Assembly: GCF_003711515.1 (NCBI RefSeq)
Contig: NW_021167090.1
Coordinates: 689,346 to 753,345 of the forward strand
DNA: 64,000 nucleotides
DNA from: Sodiomyces alkalinus F11
Taxonomy: Eukaryota > Ascomycota > Sordariomycetes > Glomerellales > Plectosphaerellaceae
Direction: 5' to 3'
Shown here: positions 21,351-32,933 of the stretch, piece after piece
Position numbering within the stretch: position 1 is the first letter of the stretch
How the letters are laid out: each line of letters opens with the position of its first letter
Translations under genes and position numbers: made by a program
The notes under the pieces: generated by a model
Seen by the model: the letters and a program-made list of their open reading frames with translations, nothing else
Database searches by the model: none
What the model was told of the DNA's origin: nothing

Positions 21351-23601
21351 GGTGACGGACGAGGGCAGTGGCCGTGACTGTGACCGTGACCGTAAGGTAA
21401 GGCGAGAATGGGGCGTCGCTTAGGAAACCGATGAAGGGAGAGCAGGTCAGAGATAGCACGTGAAGTCGATTCGGTCAAGACGCCAAGCAAGGCAACAAAG
21501 GCGTGAAGAAGACCCGCGGATCGATCGATGGGAGCTACACGAGAGCTCTCCGGCGAGGGAAATATGACGAAAAGAAAAAAATCGAGGGTTCGGAGTAAGA
21601 GAGAGATCTAGAGTCTAAAGCGTAACTGTAGATGATTGGTGATCCAAGGCCCACCGAACGAGGGGCGAAGTGATGCCGAGGAGAGGTTGGGCGGTGTTGG
21701 GACTCGGGGGTTGGAACTTGGAAATGGCCTCAGGACCCCTCTCCTTTCCTTTTCTCTGCCTGGTTCGAACTTCGCACTTTCCTGGCCTTGTGTCGTCGAC
21801 TGGTCCAAGGGGCCGCTATGATTGAGCTTGAATCTAGTTGGGGGATGCCGGGATTCACGAATCGTTCGCCTCCAGAAGCGACATCAATGGCGGGGTCAAA
21901 ACGTCAGTCGGTCATGTTGGCCCATTGTTGGGCTTCCAGGGACGTCAAAAGAGGGGGATGATTTCACAGAGTGTGGTCACAATGGGAAGAACGTCCCCGT
22001 ACGACTGGGAGTGGACAGAATAGAGGGTGCGGCACAATGAAAAAGAATATATGAATGAAGAGAAGGATAGATAACCGGAGGAGGAGAGAGAGGGATGATA
22101 GAGAGAATGGAGAGACTGGGGAGAGTGGGGAGAGTGGGGAGAATTGTGTTGAAGCTGTGGAAGTGGAGGTGGAAGTGAAGCCGGGAAGTAGCGACCTGCC
22201 AATTAATCACCTGAGCTGTACGAAAGTAAACTGGTAAGGTACGAATATAAGTACAAGTAAAGTACCAGCACAAGAAGGCAAGGTACCTTAGCCTGTCCTT
22301 AGGAATGAAGCTTCACCCTCCGTTGCCCTTACTTATCTCACCTTATCCACCGTACTTTCCCTGCTTGTTGAGCATATTCGATAATAACAAGGTCAGCTGC
22401 TCATAGAGATCAAACGTTTATCCCCATCATTGTAGGCTGGTATGGAAATCTTACTGCAGCCTGCAGAACCGGTCAGTGAGGTAATGCCACTTGGGGAGTT
22501 CAGAACGTATCATATTAGGCATACCTGCCCATGCGGACCGTTGAGTTGGAGGGACGGGACATTTCACGGTGATGGGCCAGGTAGATACCCAAGGTAGGTA
22601 CTTCCAGGACTTCCAGGCACCCACCTGCCCTGTCCAGCCATTAAGCCCCCGCCCTCTGACGTTCCAGCTGTGGCGCCAGCCACGTGTCTCTGGCTGCGCT
22701 ATAGTACGAGATACCCGTAGCCAGTACGCACACGGGATACCTTAGGTAAAAGCCCCGGCATATTCAAAAGAGACGTACCAGTGTTTCGTGCATTGAAGAC
22801 ATGATAATAGGTGAGTACGAAATACGGATAGGCCAGTACGTGTACACATTTGGTGGGTGACGTCGCTATTCAAACTAAGTGGGGGCTCCCGTCCGAGGAC
22901 AGGCCCTTATTAGAGGCTACGGGTGCAACTCCGCTGGAGCACCGATCACCTAGGGGATCGTCCGCTAAGGCTTCTCAACCTTGACCGCTATTATTAGCAT
23001 GCTGCGCTCCGTCTTTTCGGCCAGCCCGTTGCATGGCCCGGTGCGTATACCTAGGGGTAATACGAAGGTAAATAACTGCCCATGACGGCATACGGACAAC
23101 CGATAAAGAAAGAAAAGTCCTGGACTGGATGTTTGATAGAATTATACGATAAAATCTTGAGCTTTATTCTCTCAGTCTGTAAATCTTTTGCCCTGCGTTG
23201 CATAGTTTGCTTCACAGAAGCTTCCGTTTCTATACGATGATGCGTGGTCTAATTCTATCATAACCTAAAATGCCAGCCGAACCCATATACAGATATACTG
23301 ATCGCTCCCATGCTACCAGAACGCCAGAAGAATGCAGAGGCTTGTGTGCCGGCACGCCCGAGGAAAAAAAATAAAAGAAAAAGAAACTAATAGCCTCCCA
23401 AACGTCCCAAGTATTTTGTACGGCTGGAGAATTCCCTTGCAATACGGTCGGCCATGTTGGATTCAACCGGATTCAACCGACGAGTGCTGTGCTGGTATCA
23501 TGTTTCGTTGTCGCGACGGGTTTCCCCTTCATGTCGACCATGTCCCGTGAGATCAGAATCGTGGCTCTCTCGTCTCCCAGATGCCATGCAGTCCCGCTCG
23601 C
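21351..23601. other. Long intergenic region with no gene found
   Basis: About 2.25 kb between the 2EXR gene's 5' end and the RTA1-like gene's 3' end. It has GA-rich imperfect repeats near 22,070-22,150 and several TACCT/AGGTA-type palindromic motifs (22,280; 22,590). Two adjacent short hairpins lie at 22,922-22,960. No coding region or RNA gene could be supported. Confidence 0.45.
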
Positions 23602-24758
23602 TTAAATGCGGTTCGACATGCGGTGGCCGACAGGAACCCGGTAAGCAGGGGGAGCGGGAAGGCGCTCGACGTCGACCGTGGGGGCGCTGCGAGGCTGGCC
23701 CTTGCCCTTGCCGAGATAAGGGAAGAAGAAGGCAGGGTGGAAGGCGGTGATAATGGTGACGGCGATGAGAATCATGGCGCCGTCGAGGGCGAGGAAGGTG
23801 GCCTCGTTCCGCATCAGGTCGCTTCCCCAGCCAGACTGCATCTCCGGGATACTATCGATTCGGTTAGAAGAAGCTCGGTTAAAGATGGGGGGGCATGGGA
23901 AGAAAGAAGAGGGGAAAAAAGAAAGAAAAAGACATACCGGTAGATGCAGCGAATGATGATGAAAATGTACGAAGCAACAATGGCATAGATAAAAATGTGG
24001 ACCTTCTTGTCCTCTCCAGACGACCCAGAGCGGCCAGCCGCCTTCTCGGGAATAGAGCCGTTCATAGAAGAAGCAGAGCCAGAGCCGGAAGCATAGCCAT
24101 GACCACCAGGGTATGCGTTAGCAGCCACAGCAGCAGCGTTCTTGACAGCAGTGCGACGACGCCAAAGATAAACGAGCATAAGACCGCCGCAAAACACCAT
24201 GTTGATCACCTGAAACACGACACCGGCGATCAAGAGCGCGTTGCCCAGGTCCAGCAATGCCGGGTCGGGGATCTCCTCCTCAGTCGCCATGGAAGCGACA
24301 ACACCGCCGCCCGCCTGGATGATAATCGAAATAAAGTCGGTCCCGACGAAAATCCACGGGTACAGCGCCGGCTTGATAAAAGAGTACTGGGGGCCGTACC
24401 ACAGGACGAGGTGCTTGAAGGTGACGGAGATGGCGGCGGCGACGAAGGTGGGGCCCAGGATGAGCATGAGCAGCTGCATGAAGAAGCCCTCGAAGTTCCA
24501 CGGGTTCTCGGCCATGATGGCGCGGCCGACGTAGCCGAGCAGCTCCATGACGGTGCCGATGGCCAGGTACACGCCGAAGGACCAGGCGCGGGACCGCCAC
24601 GTCAGCCAGCCCTGGGCGAGGGCGTTGAGGCCGAAGGCGACGGCGAAAAAGACGCAGGCGCCCATGGTGAAGTAGTCGCCGTAGAGAGAGGCCTCTACGG
24701 GACACATCTCGTTCACCTCGGTACAGGTGTTGAAACTGGGCATCTGTGCGTCGGACAT
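23602..24758 (-). CDS. RTA1-like seven-helix membrane protein
   Basis: Predicted 356-residue plasma-membrane protein of the fungal RTA1/lipid-translocating exporter-like family. Yeast relatives Rta1, Rsb1 and Pug1 are linked to sterol-toxin resistance, sphingoid-base release and porphyrin transport. Exon 1 is 23938-24758 and exon 2 is 23602-23851. The 86-bp phase-2 intron is GTATGT...GATAG. Features include an extracellular N-terminus with two Cys (NTCTEVNEMCP), seven hydrophobic spans, the ELLGYVGR motif after helix 2, a Gly/Ser-rich cytosolic loop (about 215-250) and RCIYRIPEMQSGWGS...MRNEATFLALDG, typical of the family's last helices. A transport or resistance role for the nearby polyketide is possible but speculative. 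Confidence 0.92.
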
Positions 24759-26147
24759 GGTGGGCAGCTGCTTTTGTTATTCGAGGTGTGGTGGAGATTT
24801 GTGAGAATATGGAGGGGGTTGTCGGCTCCGAAGTCTTCTGCTTTGTTTCAAGATGCACGCCCAAGGGAAGAATATGGAGAAGAAAGAGATGGGAAAGGGA
24901 CAAAGGAGAAGACGGGATCAGAGAAAACGGGTTGAGGAGTTCGTTGCTTGAATGGTTGATGTCGAGTGGCTGATAAAACGAGGATGAGAAGTGAATCGAA
25001 GCAAGATATATACTCGAAAGGTAAGCCCAAGAGATCAGCAAGTCGGACGTAGCGATGGTTGATCTACCCTACCCCCAACTTCCGCCAACTGACAGGATCC
25101 CTCCGAAGGTCATCGACAGGGAACGAGGCTTGGGCTTGACAATGACTGTTGTCCCCGATCCATGTCAGTAACAGAGCAAAAAAACACTAGCAGCAGGGGG
25201 GGGGGATCCTCTGGTGGGCAAGACAAATATTGGCATATCCGACCCAAGCCGCTTGTCGACTGCGGTTGGTCAAGCCAAGCATTCCGTTTTGGCTGGCGTT
25301 GGGGGTTTGAGGCTCAAGGCGTCGCCGTTCGGCCTTCTCCTATTCCCCGTTCTCCTTCTCGTCCCGCCACGCTCCACCTTGCCCACATCACCCCTGCAGT
25401 GAGTAAGCAGGACCGCGTATTTTCTTTCCGCGATGGTGCAGTCAGGGGAGAGGCAGTGAAGCGATTCGACGCCTGGCAAGCCTTGAACCAAACTGCCGGT
25501 GCTGGAGAACGCCTCGAAATGCAAGTCAGACGGTTCACTGTTATGCTCCGATGCAGTTGAAGACAGCATGAGAGACGAAGGACATCCGTTGCCAAAACAT
25601 GGATGCTGACGGGATTTCCTATGCCCACCCTGCACTGCCCATTAGAGCTGGAAGAAAAAAATCCGCGTATCGGACGAGAACTGGTCCCCCCTGGGATCGA
25701 AAACTTTTCGAAAGCCCCATAGAAACATGGCGATCATCTCAAACGGGCTTCACCGTCTCGGCGTGGTTGCCATGTGAGAATCGGTGGAGACGCTGGAGTA
25801 CGCGAAGAGCATAGCACAACTGATGCTGAACGCGTATTAAACGGAGGGTGGAGTCGGTGTTGCCAAAATTGGTTGAAATACCGAGTGCAGGAAATGAGGG
25901 AGGAGTGGTTGGGTTGTGGGTTGAGGATGGATACGGAGACTCTCCGTCGGAGACCTGAGAGCTGTGGCACAGCTTCCGGCACAGCCTGGATGACGTAGGC
26001 TTCTTCGGTAAGCCTCGTTAGGCGAAAGATACCTACATTTGCATAAACGTCGAATTAGATGCACTTAAAAGCCGTAAGCCTCCTCATGCAATTATACGAG
26101 TACGAGCTCTCCTCCATGCTCCGGATCGTATTCCTACCTCGAACGAT
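24759..26147. other. Intergenic region, RTA1-like promoter side
   Basis: About 1.4 kb holding the 5' flank of the RTA1-like gene and the 3' flank of the EthD-hydrolase fusion. There is a short G-run near 25,196-25,205. No supportable gene or RNA. Confidence 0.45.
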
Positions 26148-27800
26148 CTATAGAAACTCCCTCACGGCCTCCCAAAAAGCGTCCGCATCCTCCCACATGG
26201 GCAAGTGTCCCGTCTCCGGCACGATGGCCAACCTCGTCCCCTCGGCTCCAAGAGCCCCAGCAAACCCTTGCATAGCCTTCACCAGCGCGCCCTTGCCATC
26301 TCCCTCGCCGACAACCAACAGACCCGGCACACTACACTCCCCGATCCGCGGCTTCAAGTCGTAATCCCACAACGCCTGGCAACTATACCTGAACCCTTCC
26401 ACATCATTCGCCGCAACCATCTCCGTCATGAGGTTCACCAACGTCTCCTTGCCCTCCACGGTAGAAGGGTGAAACCACCTCCCCACCGTCTGCGTCGCCA
26501 GCGTCTTGATCCCCGTCCCGCCGTCCGCTTCCGCGACCTCGATCCTATCCTTCCAAGCCTGCGTATTCGCCGCACTGCTCGCGGCATTGAAATCGCACGC
26601 CACGAACCTCCCCACGCGGCCCGGGTACCGCAGCGCGAAACTCAGCGTCGTCGCGCCCCCCATCGACACGCCCACCAGCGCATCCAGCCTCTCGATCCGC
26701 AGCGCGTCGAGCACCTCGTCCAAATCGGCGGCCAGCACGTCCAGGGTGGCCGGGCGCGGCGGCTTCGGGACGGCGTGGCGGCCGCGCGCGTCGTAGCGGA
26801 GGATGCGCAGGTCGGGCCTCTCCGTCTTCAGGATCTGCACCAGCGGGTCCCACATGTGCAGCGACGTGAGGAGCGAGTTGCAGAACGCCACGGTCGGGGC
26901 CGCGGGGGACGGGTTGCCTTCGAGCCGGTAGCGGATGTTCAGCCCGTCGGATTTCGTCGTGATGTAGGAGCTGATGCCCGGGTGTCTGTCCCCCGCGAGT
27001 GTCGTGGTGGTGGTGGTGGTGGTTTCGTCGCGCGGGCCGGCGACGCCGTAGCTGAAGGCCCGGCCGGAAGACGGTAGGTGGGCGAGGTGCGCCAAGTCCC
27101 TAGGTGCGGGGCCGAAGACGTAGAAGAGGGAGTAGGTGCGCCGTTCCTTGGCATCGACGCAGCCGGCCGTCACTTTGGTCCGCCACGGCGTGTCCATGGC
27201 GGCTTTATGCTCGGGCCCGCCCAGGCCGTTCTCCCGGGCGTACTCGGTGACGGAGAGGAGGGTCGTCCGGGAAGGGTTGCCGATCGGCGAGGTGCGGAAC
27301 AGGCGGGTGCGCAGCCACCCCGGCACGCGGGACAGCATGTCGACGTGTTCCTCCTCGTACCACGTCGTGTACTCTTCTTCGGCCTGCCTGTAGTCGTTCT
27401 TGACGGTGGTCTCGTTGACGACGAGCTGGGTCCCCTCGGCGTCGGCGTCGGTCAGGGACTCCAAGGGCCGGAAGGCTTCGTTGGATCGCTCGTGCACTAG
27501 GTCGTAGATGTCTCGCCGGACGTCGACCTGGCCGATGGTCGCGGCCTCGTGGGCGGAGCGGTGGGCCCGGAGGTCGGTGTACTCTTTGGTCTCGAGCAGG
27601 GCCGTGTCTGTGACGTCGTAGACGGCGAGGTAGGTCGGTTCCTTGTTGTCGGTGGCCCGGTAACGGAACCCGTTGGGGAAGATGTGCGCGAAACGGAGGC
27701 GTGTCGGTCCGTGTTCGTTGTTGTACCATTCGTGGAATTGCGCTTCCGGGAGGTCCGGCTTGGGCTGCATTTTAACGTAGAGTAAGCCGGGCGTTGCCAT
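26148..27800 (-). CDS. EthD-like barrel / alpha-beta hydrolase (PcaD-like) fusion protein
   Basis: Single exon, 550 residues. The N-terminal half looks like two dimeric alpha/beta-barrel (EthD-type) repeats. The first, at about 1-110, has LLYVKMQPKP and FHEWYNNEHGPTRLRF; the second, at about 115-230, has YTTWYEEEHVDMLSRVPGW. After a linker with eight consecutive Thr comes a 3-oxoadipate enol-lactonase-like hydrolase (about 275-550). It has the RYDARGRHAVP strand, nucleophile elbow GVSMGGAT (Ser about 379), VVGEGDGKG with the acid region, and the terminal PETGHLPMWEDADAFWEAV with the catalytic His. EthD barrels often act on or bind aromatic and polyketide intermediates, so decarboxylation/cyclisation plus hydrolysis on one chain is conceivable. 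The substrate is unknown. Confidence 0.88.
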   Translation of the reverse strand: MATPGLLYVKMQPKPDLPEAQFHEWYNNEHGPTRLRFAHIFPNGFRYRATDNKEPTYLAVYDVTDTALLETKEYTDLRAHRSAHEAATIGQVDVRRDIYDLVHERSNEAFRPLESLTDADAEGTQLVVNETTVKNDYRQAEEEYTTWYEEEHVDMLSRVPGWLRTRLFRTSPIGNPSRTTLLSVTEYARENGLGGPEHKAAMDTPWRTKVTAGCVDAKERRTYSLFYVFGPAPRDLAHLAHLPSSGRAFSYGVAGPRDETTTTTTTTLAGDRHPGISSYITTKSDGLNIRYRLEGNPSPAAPTVAFCNSLLTSLHMWDPLVQILKTERPDLRILRYDARGRHAVPKPPRPATLDVLAADLDEVLDALRIERLDALVGVSMGGATTLSFALRYPGRVGRFVACDFNAASSAANTQAWKDRIEVAEADGGTGIKTLATQTVGRWFHPSTVEGKETLVNLMTEMVAANDVEGFRYSCQALWDYDLKPRIGECSVPGLLVVGEGDGKGALVKAMQGFAGALGAEGTRLAIVPETGHLPMWEDADAFWEAVREFL

Positions 27801-28516
27801 CTTGTCTGATTTCTTCTTTTTCTTGATTGTTTCGTTTCGTCTTTATATCCCTAATATTTTGCTTTTTTACTCCCTCGGGGGGAGGTGTTCAAGGAAGAAA
27901 TCAAGCAACGACGAGTGTGCCTGCGGGGTTAGAACCAAAGAATTGACGACAGGCGTGAACTTGTCATTCAATTGATGAATCAATCAATGCACTGAATAAT
28001 GTCCGATGGTGGCTATTTATTGGTATACGTATCTATTTATAAACATCTCCCGTTCTTCGTTCCCGGCCATGTGATCATCCGAACGAGCAAGATTCGGGAC
28101 GGAAGGGGGTTGTTTACTTTGTCAAATTCAAGTAAATAAAGAGGGGAAAAGAAGAAAAAGCAGCATCGGCAATTGATTCGGATCATGATGACTAACGACG
28201 GGAGACCAAGCCGACGTGGAGTTGAGTTCGGTGAAACTGGGAATAACAAGGAAACACCGAGAACGCTCCGCTCGGTGAGGTCGGTGTACTTTACCCTCTT
28301 CGCCATCTGCATACAAGAAGAAGACATAGTGCACCAACAGCGCCTCGTCGGCAAAAGAAAAATTAAAATTAGCAGAAAACAAGTGAAGCATATAAAAAGA
28401 CAAGACATACCGTGTAGATGTGGTAGTCCTGTTAAGTTACTAGTTGCAGGGGAGAGGGGATCCTGCAGGGCAGCGGAGCCTCCAGCGCCGGTCAACCCAC
28501 TGCTTAAAAAAAAAAA
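27801..28516. other. Intergenic region upstream of EthD-hydrolase gene
   Basis: About 0.7 kb between the hydrolase start and the tRNA 3' end. It holds short open frames without recognisable domains and no repeat of note. Confidence 0.45.
28506..28516 (-). terminator. RNA polymerase III T-run terminator of tRNA-Cys
   Basis: Eleven consecutive T on the minus strand directly after the tRNA 3' end. Confidence 0.8.
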
Positions 28517-28602
28517 GTTCTGGAGGCGATTCGAACGCCTGACCTATCGCTAACTATTCCGAAGAACTGCAGGCGATTGCTCTACCCCTGAGCTACCGGA
28601 AC
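28517..28602 (-). tRNA. tRNA-Cys (anticodon GCA) with intron
   Basis: Cloverleaf read on the minus strand: D arm GCTC/GAGC around AGGGGTA; anticodon stem ATCGC/GCGAT; T arm AGGCG-TTCGAAT-CGCCT. The anticodon loop carries GCA followed after one base by a 15-nt intron (TTCTTCGGAATAGTT), the canonical position 37/38. The acceptor stem pairs apart from one C-A mismatch at the fifth pair. An 11-nt T run follows the 3' end as an RNA polymerase III terminator. Confidence 0.9.
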
Positions 28603-28704
28603 TCGATTGTCCTTATGCGAACTGCCGACTGCTCTTCAATCCTTCAGGGTATCTCGTGATTCTCGTACAAAACAACCACCTTCAAACTGCTACTTCCACC
28701 GTTT

Positions 28705-31700
28705 TTACAAATACTGAGTAAACCCGTAATTCTGAAAATGCCCCGGGTCGAAACCGCACGGGTTGTCCCCATACTGAGGGAATATCGCCGGCCCGCCGCT
28801 GCTGACCCCGACAAATCCACCACCACCCCCCATAACCCTCAAGCTCCCACCCCTAAGGCGATTGACAAACGCCGTCATCTCCTTAAGCAGGCAGCTCGCG
28901 GCAATGACCCGAAAACTCTGCATCCCGGCTAGCTGCTTGTACTCCGCCTCGTTGCGTTTGACCATCCCCACGTCCAGGCACGCGAAAGCCAATTCCAGCG
29001 CGTCTTTCCCTGGTGCCAACGCCGCCGCCACCAGGTCGTCGGCATCGTCGTCGTCGTCGTCGCCGGCGTCGTGGTCGATATCTGTCCCCTCGTATCTGGA
29101 GCCGTCTTGCTGCTGTTGCTGCTGTTGCTCCGCGTCGCGGCTCCGTCGCCGAATAAGACCAACCAGCATAGCTGCGATGCGGTCAAACTCCTCCTTGAGC
29201 TTGCTCGAGTTGTCCTTCTGCCTCCGCGTCTGCGACCCGCTCTTATTAAAGATGGTGCCGCAAAACACCTCCACTTCCTGGAGCATCTTCATGTGGTTGT
29301 CCGAATACTTCCACATGGCGCTGTGTACCGCCTCTTCGTATCTGCGCGTGTCATCCTCGGTCAGTCTTCTTGCCTCTTCTCTTTCCATCCCACTGTGCCG
29401 AGTGCGATCCACTCCCGGTCTTTCACAACCGAGCGGAACAAGACGACGACAGACGGAGCGAGAAGAGGGAAGAGGGAAGAGGGAAGAAGGAAAAGCAGTC
29501 GTAAACCCACATGTCGCGCAATCGCCACGCCTCCTCGCGCTTCTTCCGCCACGTGATCCGCCCCTGCACATACTGGTGCAGCTTACGCCGCATCAAGGCC
29601 GTGAACTGCGTCCAGAGCTCCGGTCCCTCCCGCTTCTCCCCGACGCGGCAGATGTCGTCGTCCCAGATGCGCTTCTCGTCCACGTTGCGGTATAACCTCC
29701 CCAAGATCTTCTCCGACTTGTAGTACTCGTAGTTCGATCGAAACGCGTCTTCGCCGCCGTCCTCGTCCGCGTCCGCGTCCGTGTCGTCGCGTGCGGCCGG
29801 CTTTCCCAGAAAGTCGATGTGGTGTCGATCGTGAAGGATCGCCGGAGGGGCAGGCGCAAGACTAGGGGGCACGTTAGCAGGTTTTCCAGGCGGAAAAAAG
29901 GAAAAAGGAAAAAAAGGAAAAAAAAGAAAACAAAAAAGAAGAAAAAAAGACAACATACAAATCAGGCCGGAACTTGCCCGCCCTAGGCATACTAGTCACA
30001 TCCACCGGCTGCCCCGTCTTGGAGAAATCAACAGCGGTAGAATGCAACATGGCAAGCCGGAGACAATCCGGGTCCAGCGTCCCCTCGTCCCTCTGGTCCG
30101 ACAGCACGAGGTGGCGCGTGGCGATCATGCCCAGGACGTCCGACTTCATAAAGTCCACAAACCAGTTCGCCATGTCCTCTCGCGTCACCTCCCTGTCCAG
30201 CGCCTGCGCCGTGACCCGCGGGTAGTCGGCCGGGCTGCAGCTCCGCCCCGGCCAGCACCCGCGGTCCCAGATGACGTTGTACAGGTCGCCGTCGAGGTCC
30301 CCGCCGCTGAGCTGGCTGGGCAGGTCGCGCGTCCCGCGGCGGCTGAAGGCGATGCAGTTGCGCAGCGCCCGGAGCGGGTGGCCCGCCGGCGGCGTCCGCA
30401 TCTCGGCGAGCTGGATGTCGCCCGGGTGCAGCGCCGGGGAGCGCGTGACCAGGAGCCAGCCGTCGGCGGCCAGGGAGTCGTCGATGAGGGACGTGCCGAA
30501 CCGGCGGTGGTGGTCCCTGTCGAACGTCACGTACACCTCCCCTTCCCCCAGGAACCCGGTCTCGTCCATGACGCCGAACAAGGTCACGCCCTTGGGCACG
30601 GGGATGCGCGCCTTGTGCTTGAGGAGGCGGAGCTCGCGCAGGACGACCGACTCGACCACGGTCCGGAGGAAGTCGTCCATGCGGTAGTCGATGCCGTACT
30701 TGTCCAGCGTCTTGATGAAGGTCGAGAGGTAGAACCCGTTGCCGATACCCTGGAGCTGGAGGAAGGTGCCCGTGTTGTAGGCGTCGGCGGTCACGGCCCG
30801 GAGCCGGTTGATCTCGCGCGCCTGGAGCGAGAGGAACCAGTCGTCCGACACCCCCATGTCCTCCAGGATTTTGATCACCTGACGATTGAGGACGAACCGG
30901 AGCGGCTTGGTCGCTGCGTCGCAAATTTCGAGGTTCTCTCGGTCCTCGCTGGGGAACTTGATCATCGAGTCGCGTACGTGGATGGAGCGGCCGGGGACGA
31001 CGGTGTTCAGGCAGAGCATCCCCTTGGCGCCGGCCCAGCGGATTTGCAGACCCGTGGGCGCGACGCCGCCGCCGAGTCGCGCCCAAATCACATCGAGCGC
31101 GTCCTGGGAAATAAAGCCGACGCCATCACTGAAGACGCGTTCGCCATCGTCCGACTTGACGTCCGGGATGGTGTAGGCGTTTATGCCGTCGTTCAGTAGG
31201 GAGACATAGGAAGGGGTTTCAGAGAAGGCCTGCCCTATACGGGCAGCACACCTGGCGGGGACACGGATCTGTTTGAAGTCGCCGAGGGAGCGGATGATGA
31301 CACCGTACGTCTGCAGCTCGCCGTTCTTGTCCACGAAAGGAGCGGAGAACCAAGCAGAATGGGAGCGCAGCGACGAGTGCGAGAAGCCCAGAAAGGAGTA
31401 GACTCGCCCGGCCACCGGGACGCCATTGATGAGGACCTTGCGAAACCTCTCGAAGATAATGTCGTTGGACACTTTGGGCGAGAAGAAGAGGTCGTCGCCG
31501 TTCTCGTCGCAGAACTGGACCCGGAGAAAGAACTCGGAGAAGTCGGGGAACTTGCGGAGGATGCGGTTCATCGGCTCCGGATCGGGCCCGTGGAGGGTGA
31601 TACGCGTCGGGGTAACAGTGGCCTTGAAGATGTTGACACGCTGGCCCGAGTTTTCGGCGGTGGGCAGGGGAGCCGGCATCAAGGCCTCATCCTGGGCACT

Positions 31701-32933
31701 GCGAGACTCCTTGCGCAGGATGCGATGCATGAGTTGATCGGCATCGAGTTCCGAAGGAGAAATTCCGGGGTACGGAAACGGAATCGTCTCGTACAGGGCC
31801 TTCATCGACTCTTCCGAGACGGGATCCGGTCGACGACTTCTTCGCGCTTTTTCGAAGGCGGTCCGAATTCGTTTGAGGAGTCGGGCTGCGACGAACGGGT
31901 GCAGATAATTATTCCAGACCCAGGCTTGGCATTGAAACAGGAGGCGGAAGGGGACCCTCTTCTGGCGTTCGCATGTCTCCAGGTCCTGCTGAAAGGCCCT
32001 GTAGGACGTCTCGAAGTCGTCGTAAAGAGGACGCGGGGTTCGAACAATGGGCAAACCTGCATGATACAAGGTGAAGAGCTCCTGTCTTTTCAGCTGGGTC
32101 ATGACGGAATGCTTATGTGCGTCAACTTCCATAATGTCGATCCGATAGACCAAACAGTGCGGTACGTAGCGGCCATGGGCAGGCGCGTCGGGTATGTGAG
32201 TGACGCGCCGGAGGGCCTTGCCCCTGTTCGAGGCGGGGGAAACGGACAAACGCTGCATCAGCTCTGCGGCGGTCTCCGGGGCAAAGATGCGCGGAGCCTC
32301 TCTGAGGACAAGTGTGAAGCTGGAGGCCTTGGAATCGAAGATGGCATGTTCCATGGTATCGTAGGGAATACGAAGGATGGTCCCCGCGGCATGCTGGGAG
32401 CGGAGGACGAGCATCTTGCTGTAGAACTTGACGATTCCGAGAAAGTCGCAACGACACTCGTCAACAAAATAGAGAGTCCCGGGGGAGGAAGGCAGAAAGA
32501 GGTGGCCGCAGGCCAGGCGGGACGTGGCGAGCGTGACAGCAGGCTGGGTCTCCTCTCTACCGGGACCTGCGCTGATCCGTTCGTCCAGGCGGTAGTGCAG
32601 GGACCGAAGATGGAAAGGGTCTGGGGTCTTGTTGCTCATGGAGACATAGACGGGCGTATTCATGAGGAAGAGACGGGCAATGTCGCGGGAACGGCCAAAT
32701 CGACGACTTGAGGAGGATAGCGCGTCGGCGGGTGTGACGGCCTTTTTGCCATGGCGGTTGAGAAAGGCCTTGCCGTCCTGTTCTTCGAGGAAAACAACAA
32801 AGCCTATGGTCTTCCCGCGAGCGGTCGTACACATCCAAGCAAGGATACCCAGAGCGTTCATGTAAGGCTGAAGTTGGGCGGAGAGATTGCGATCCCCGAG
32901 ATCGCGGGGGACGTTTTTCATGATGACCTCCAT
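28705..32933 (-). CDS. Cellular RNA-dependent RNA polymerase (SAD-1/Rdp1/QDE-1 family)
   Basis: Eukaryotic RdRP that makes double-stranded RNA for RNA silencing. Model of about 1337 residues. Exons are 29959-32933, 29511-29861 and 28705-29392. Introns have donors GTATGT and GTGGGT; the second acceptor (ACAG at 29393) is a choice, and a CGCAG about 50 nt further would delete 17 residues. The start MEVIMKNVPRDLGDRN opens an RRM-like N-terminal region. The catalytic core contains GVGFISQDALDVIWARL, IRWAGAKGML and the metal-binding DLDGD (Asp about 879-883) in LSGGDLDGDLYNVIWD. The C-terminal part carries a Gln run and an Asp run, then a Gly-rich tail. The N-terminal RRM-like opening resembles the SAD-1 branch; the exact paralog cannot be settled by eye. 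The tRNA-Cys starts 102 bp beyond the stop. Confidence 0.95.

Noticed and set aside
23895..24935. A 346-codon plus-strand frame opposite the RTA1-like gene
   Set aside because: It is antisense to a clear multi-helix protein and has the charged low-complexity look of a shadow frame.
31359..32711. A 450-codon plus-strand frame opposite the RdRP
   Set aside because: No domain signature; the minus strand encodes a well-supported RdRP over the same bases.
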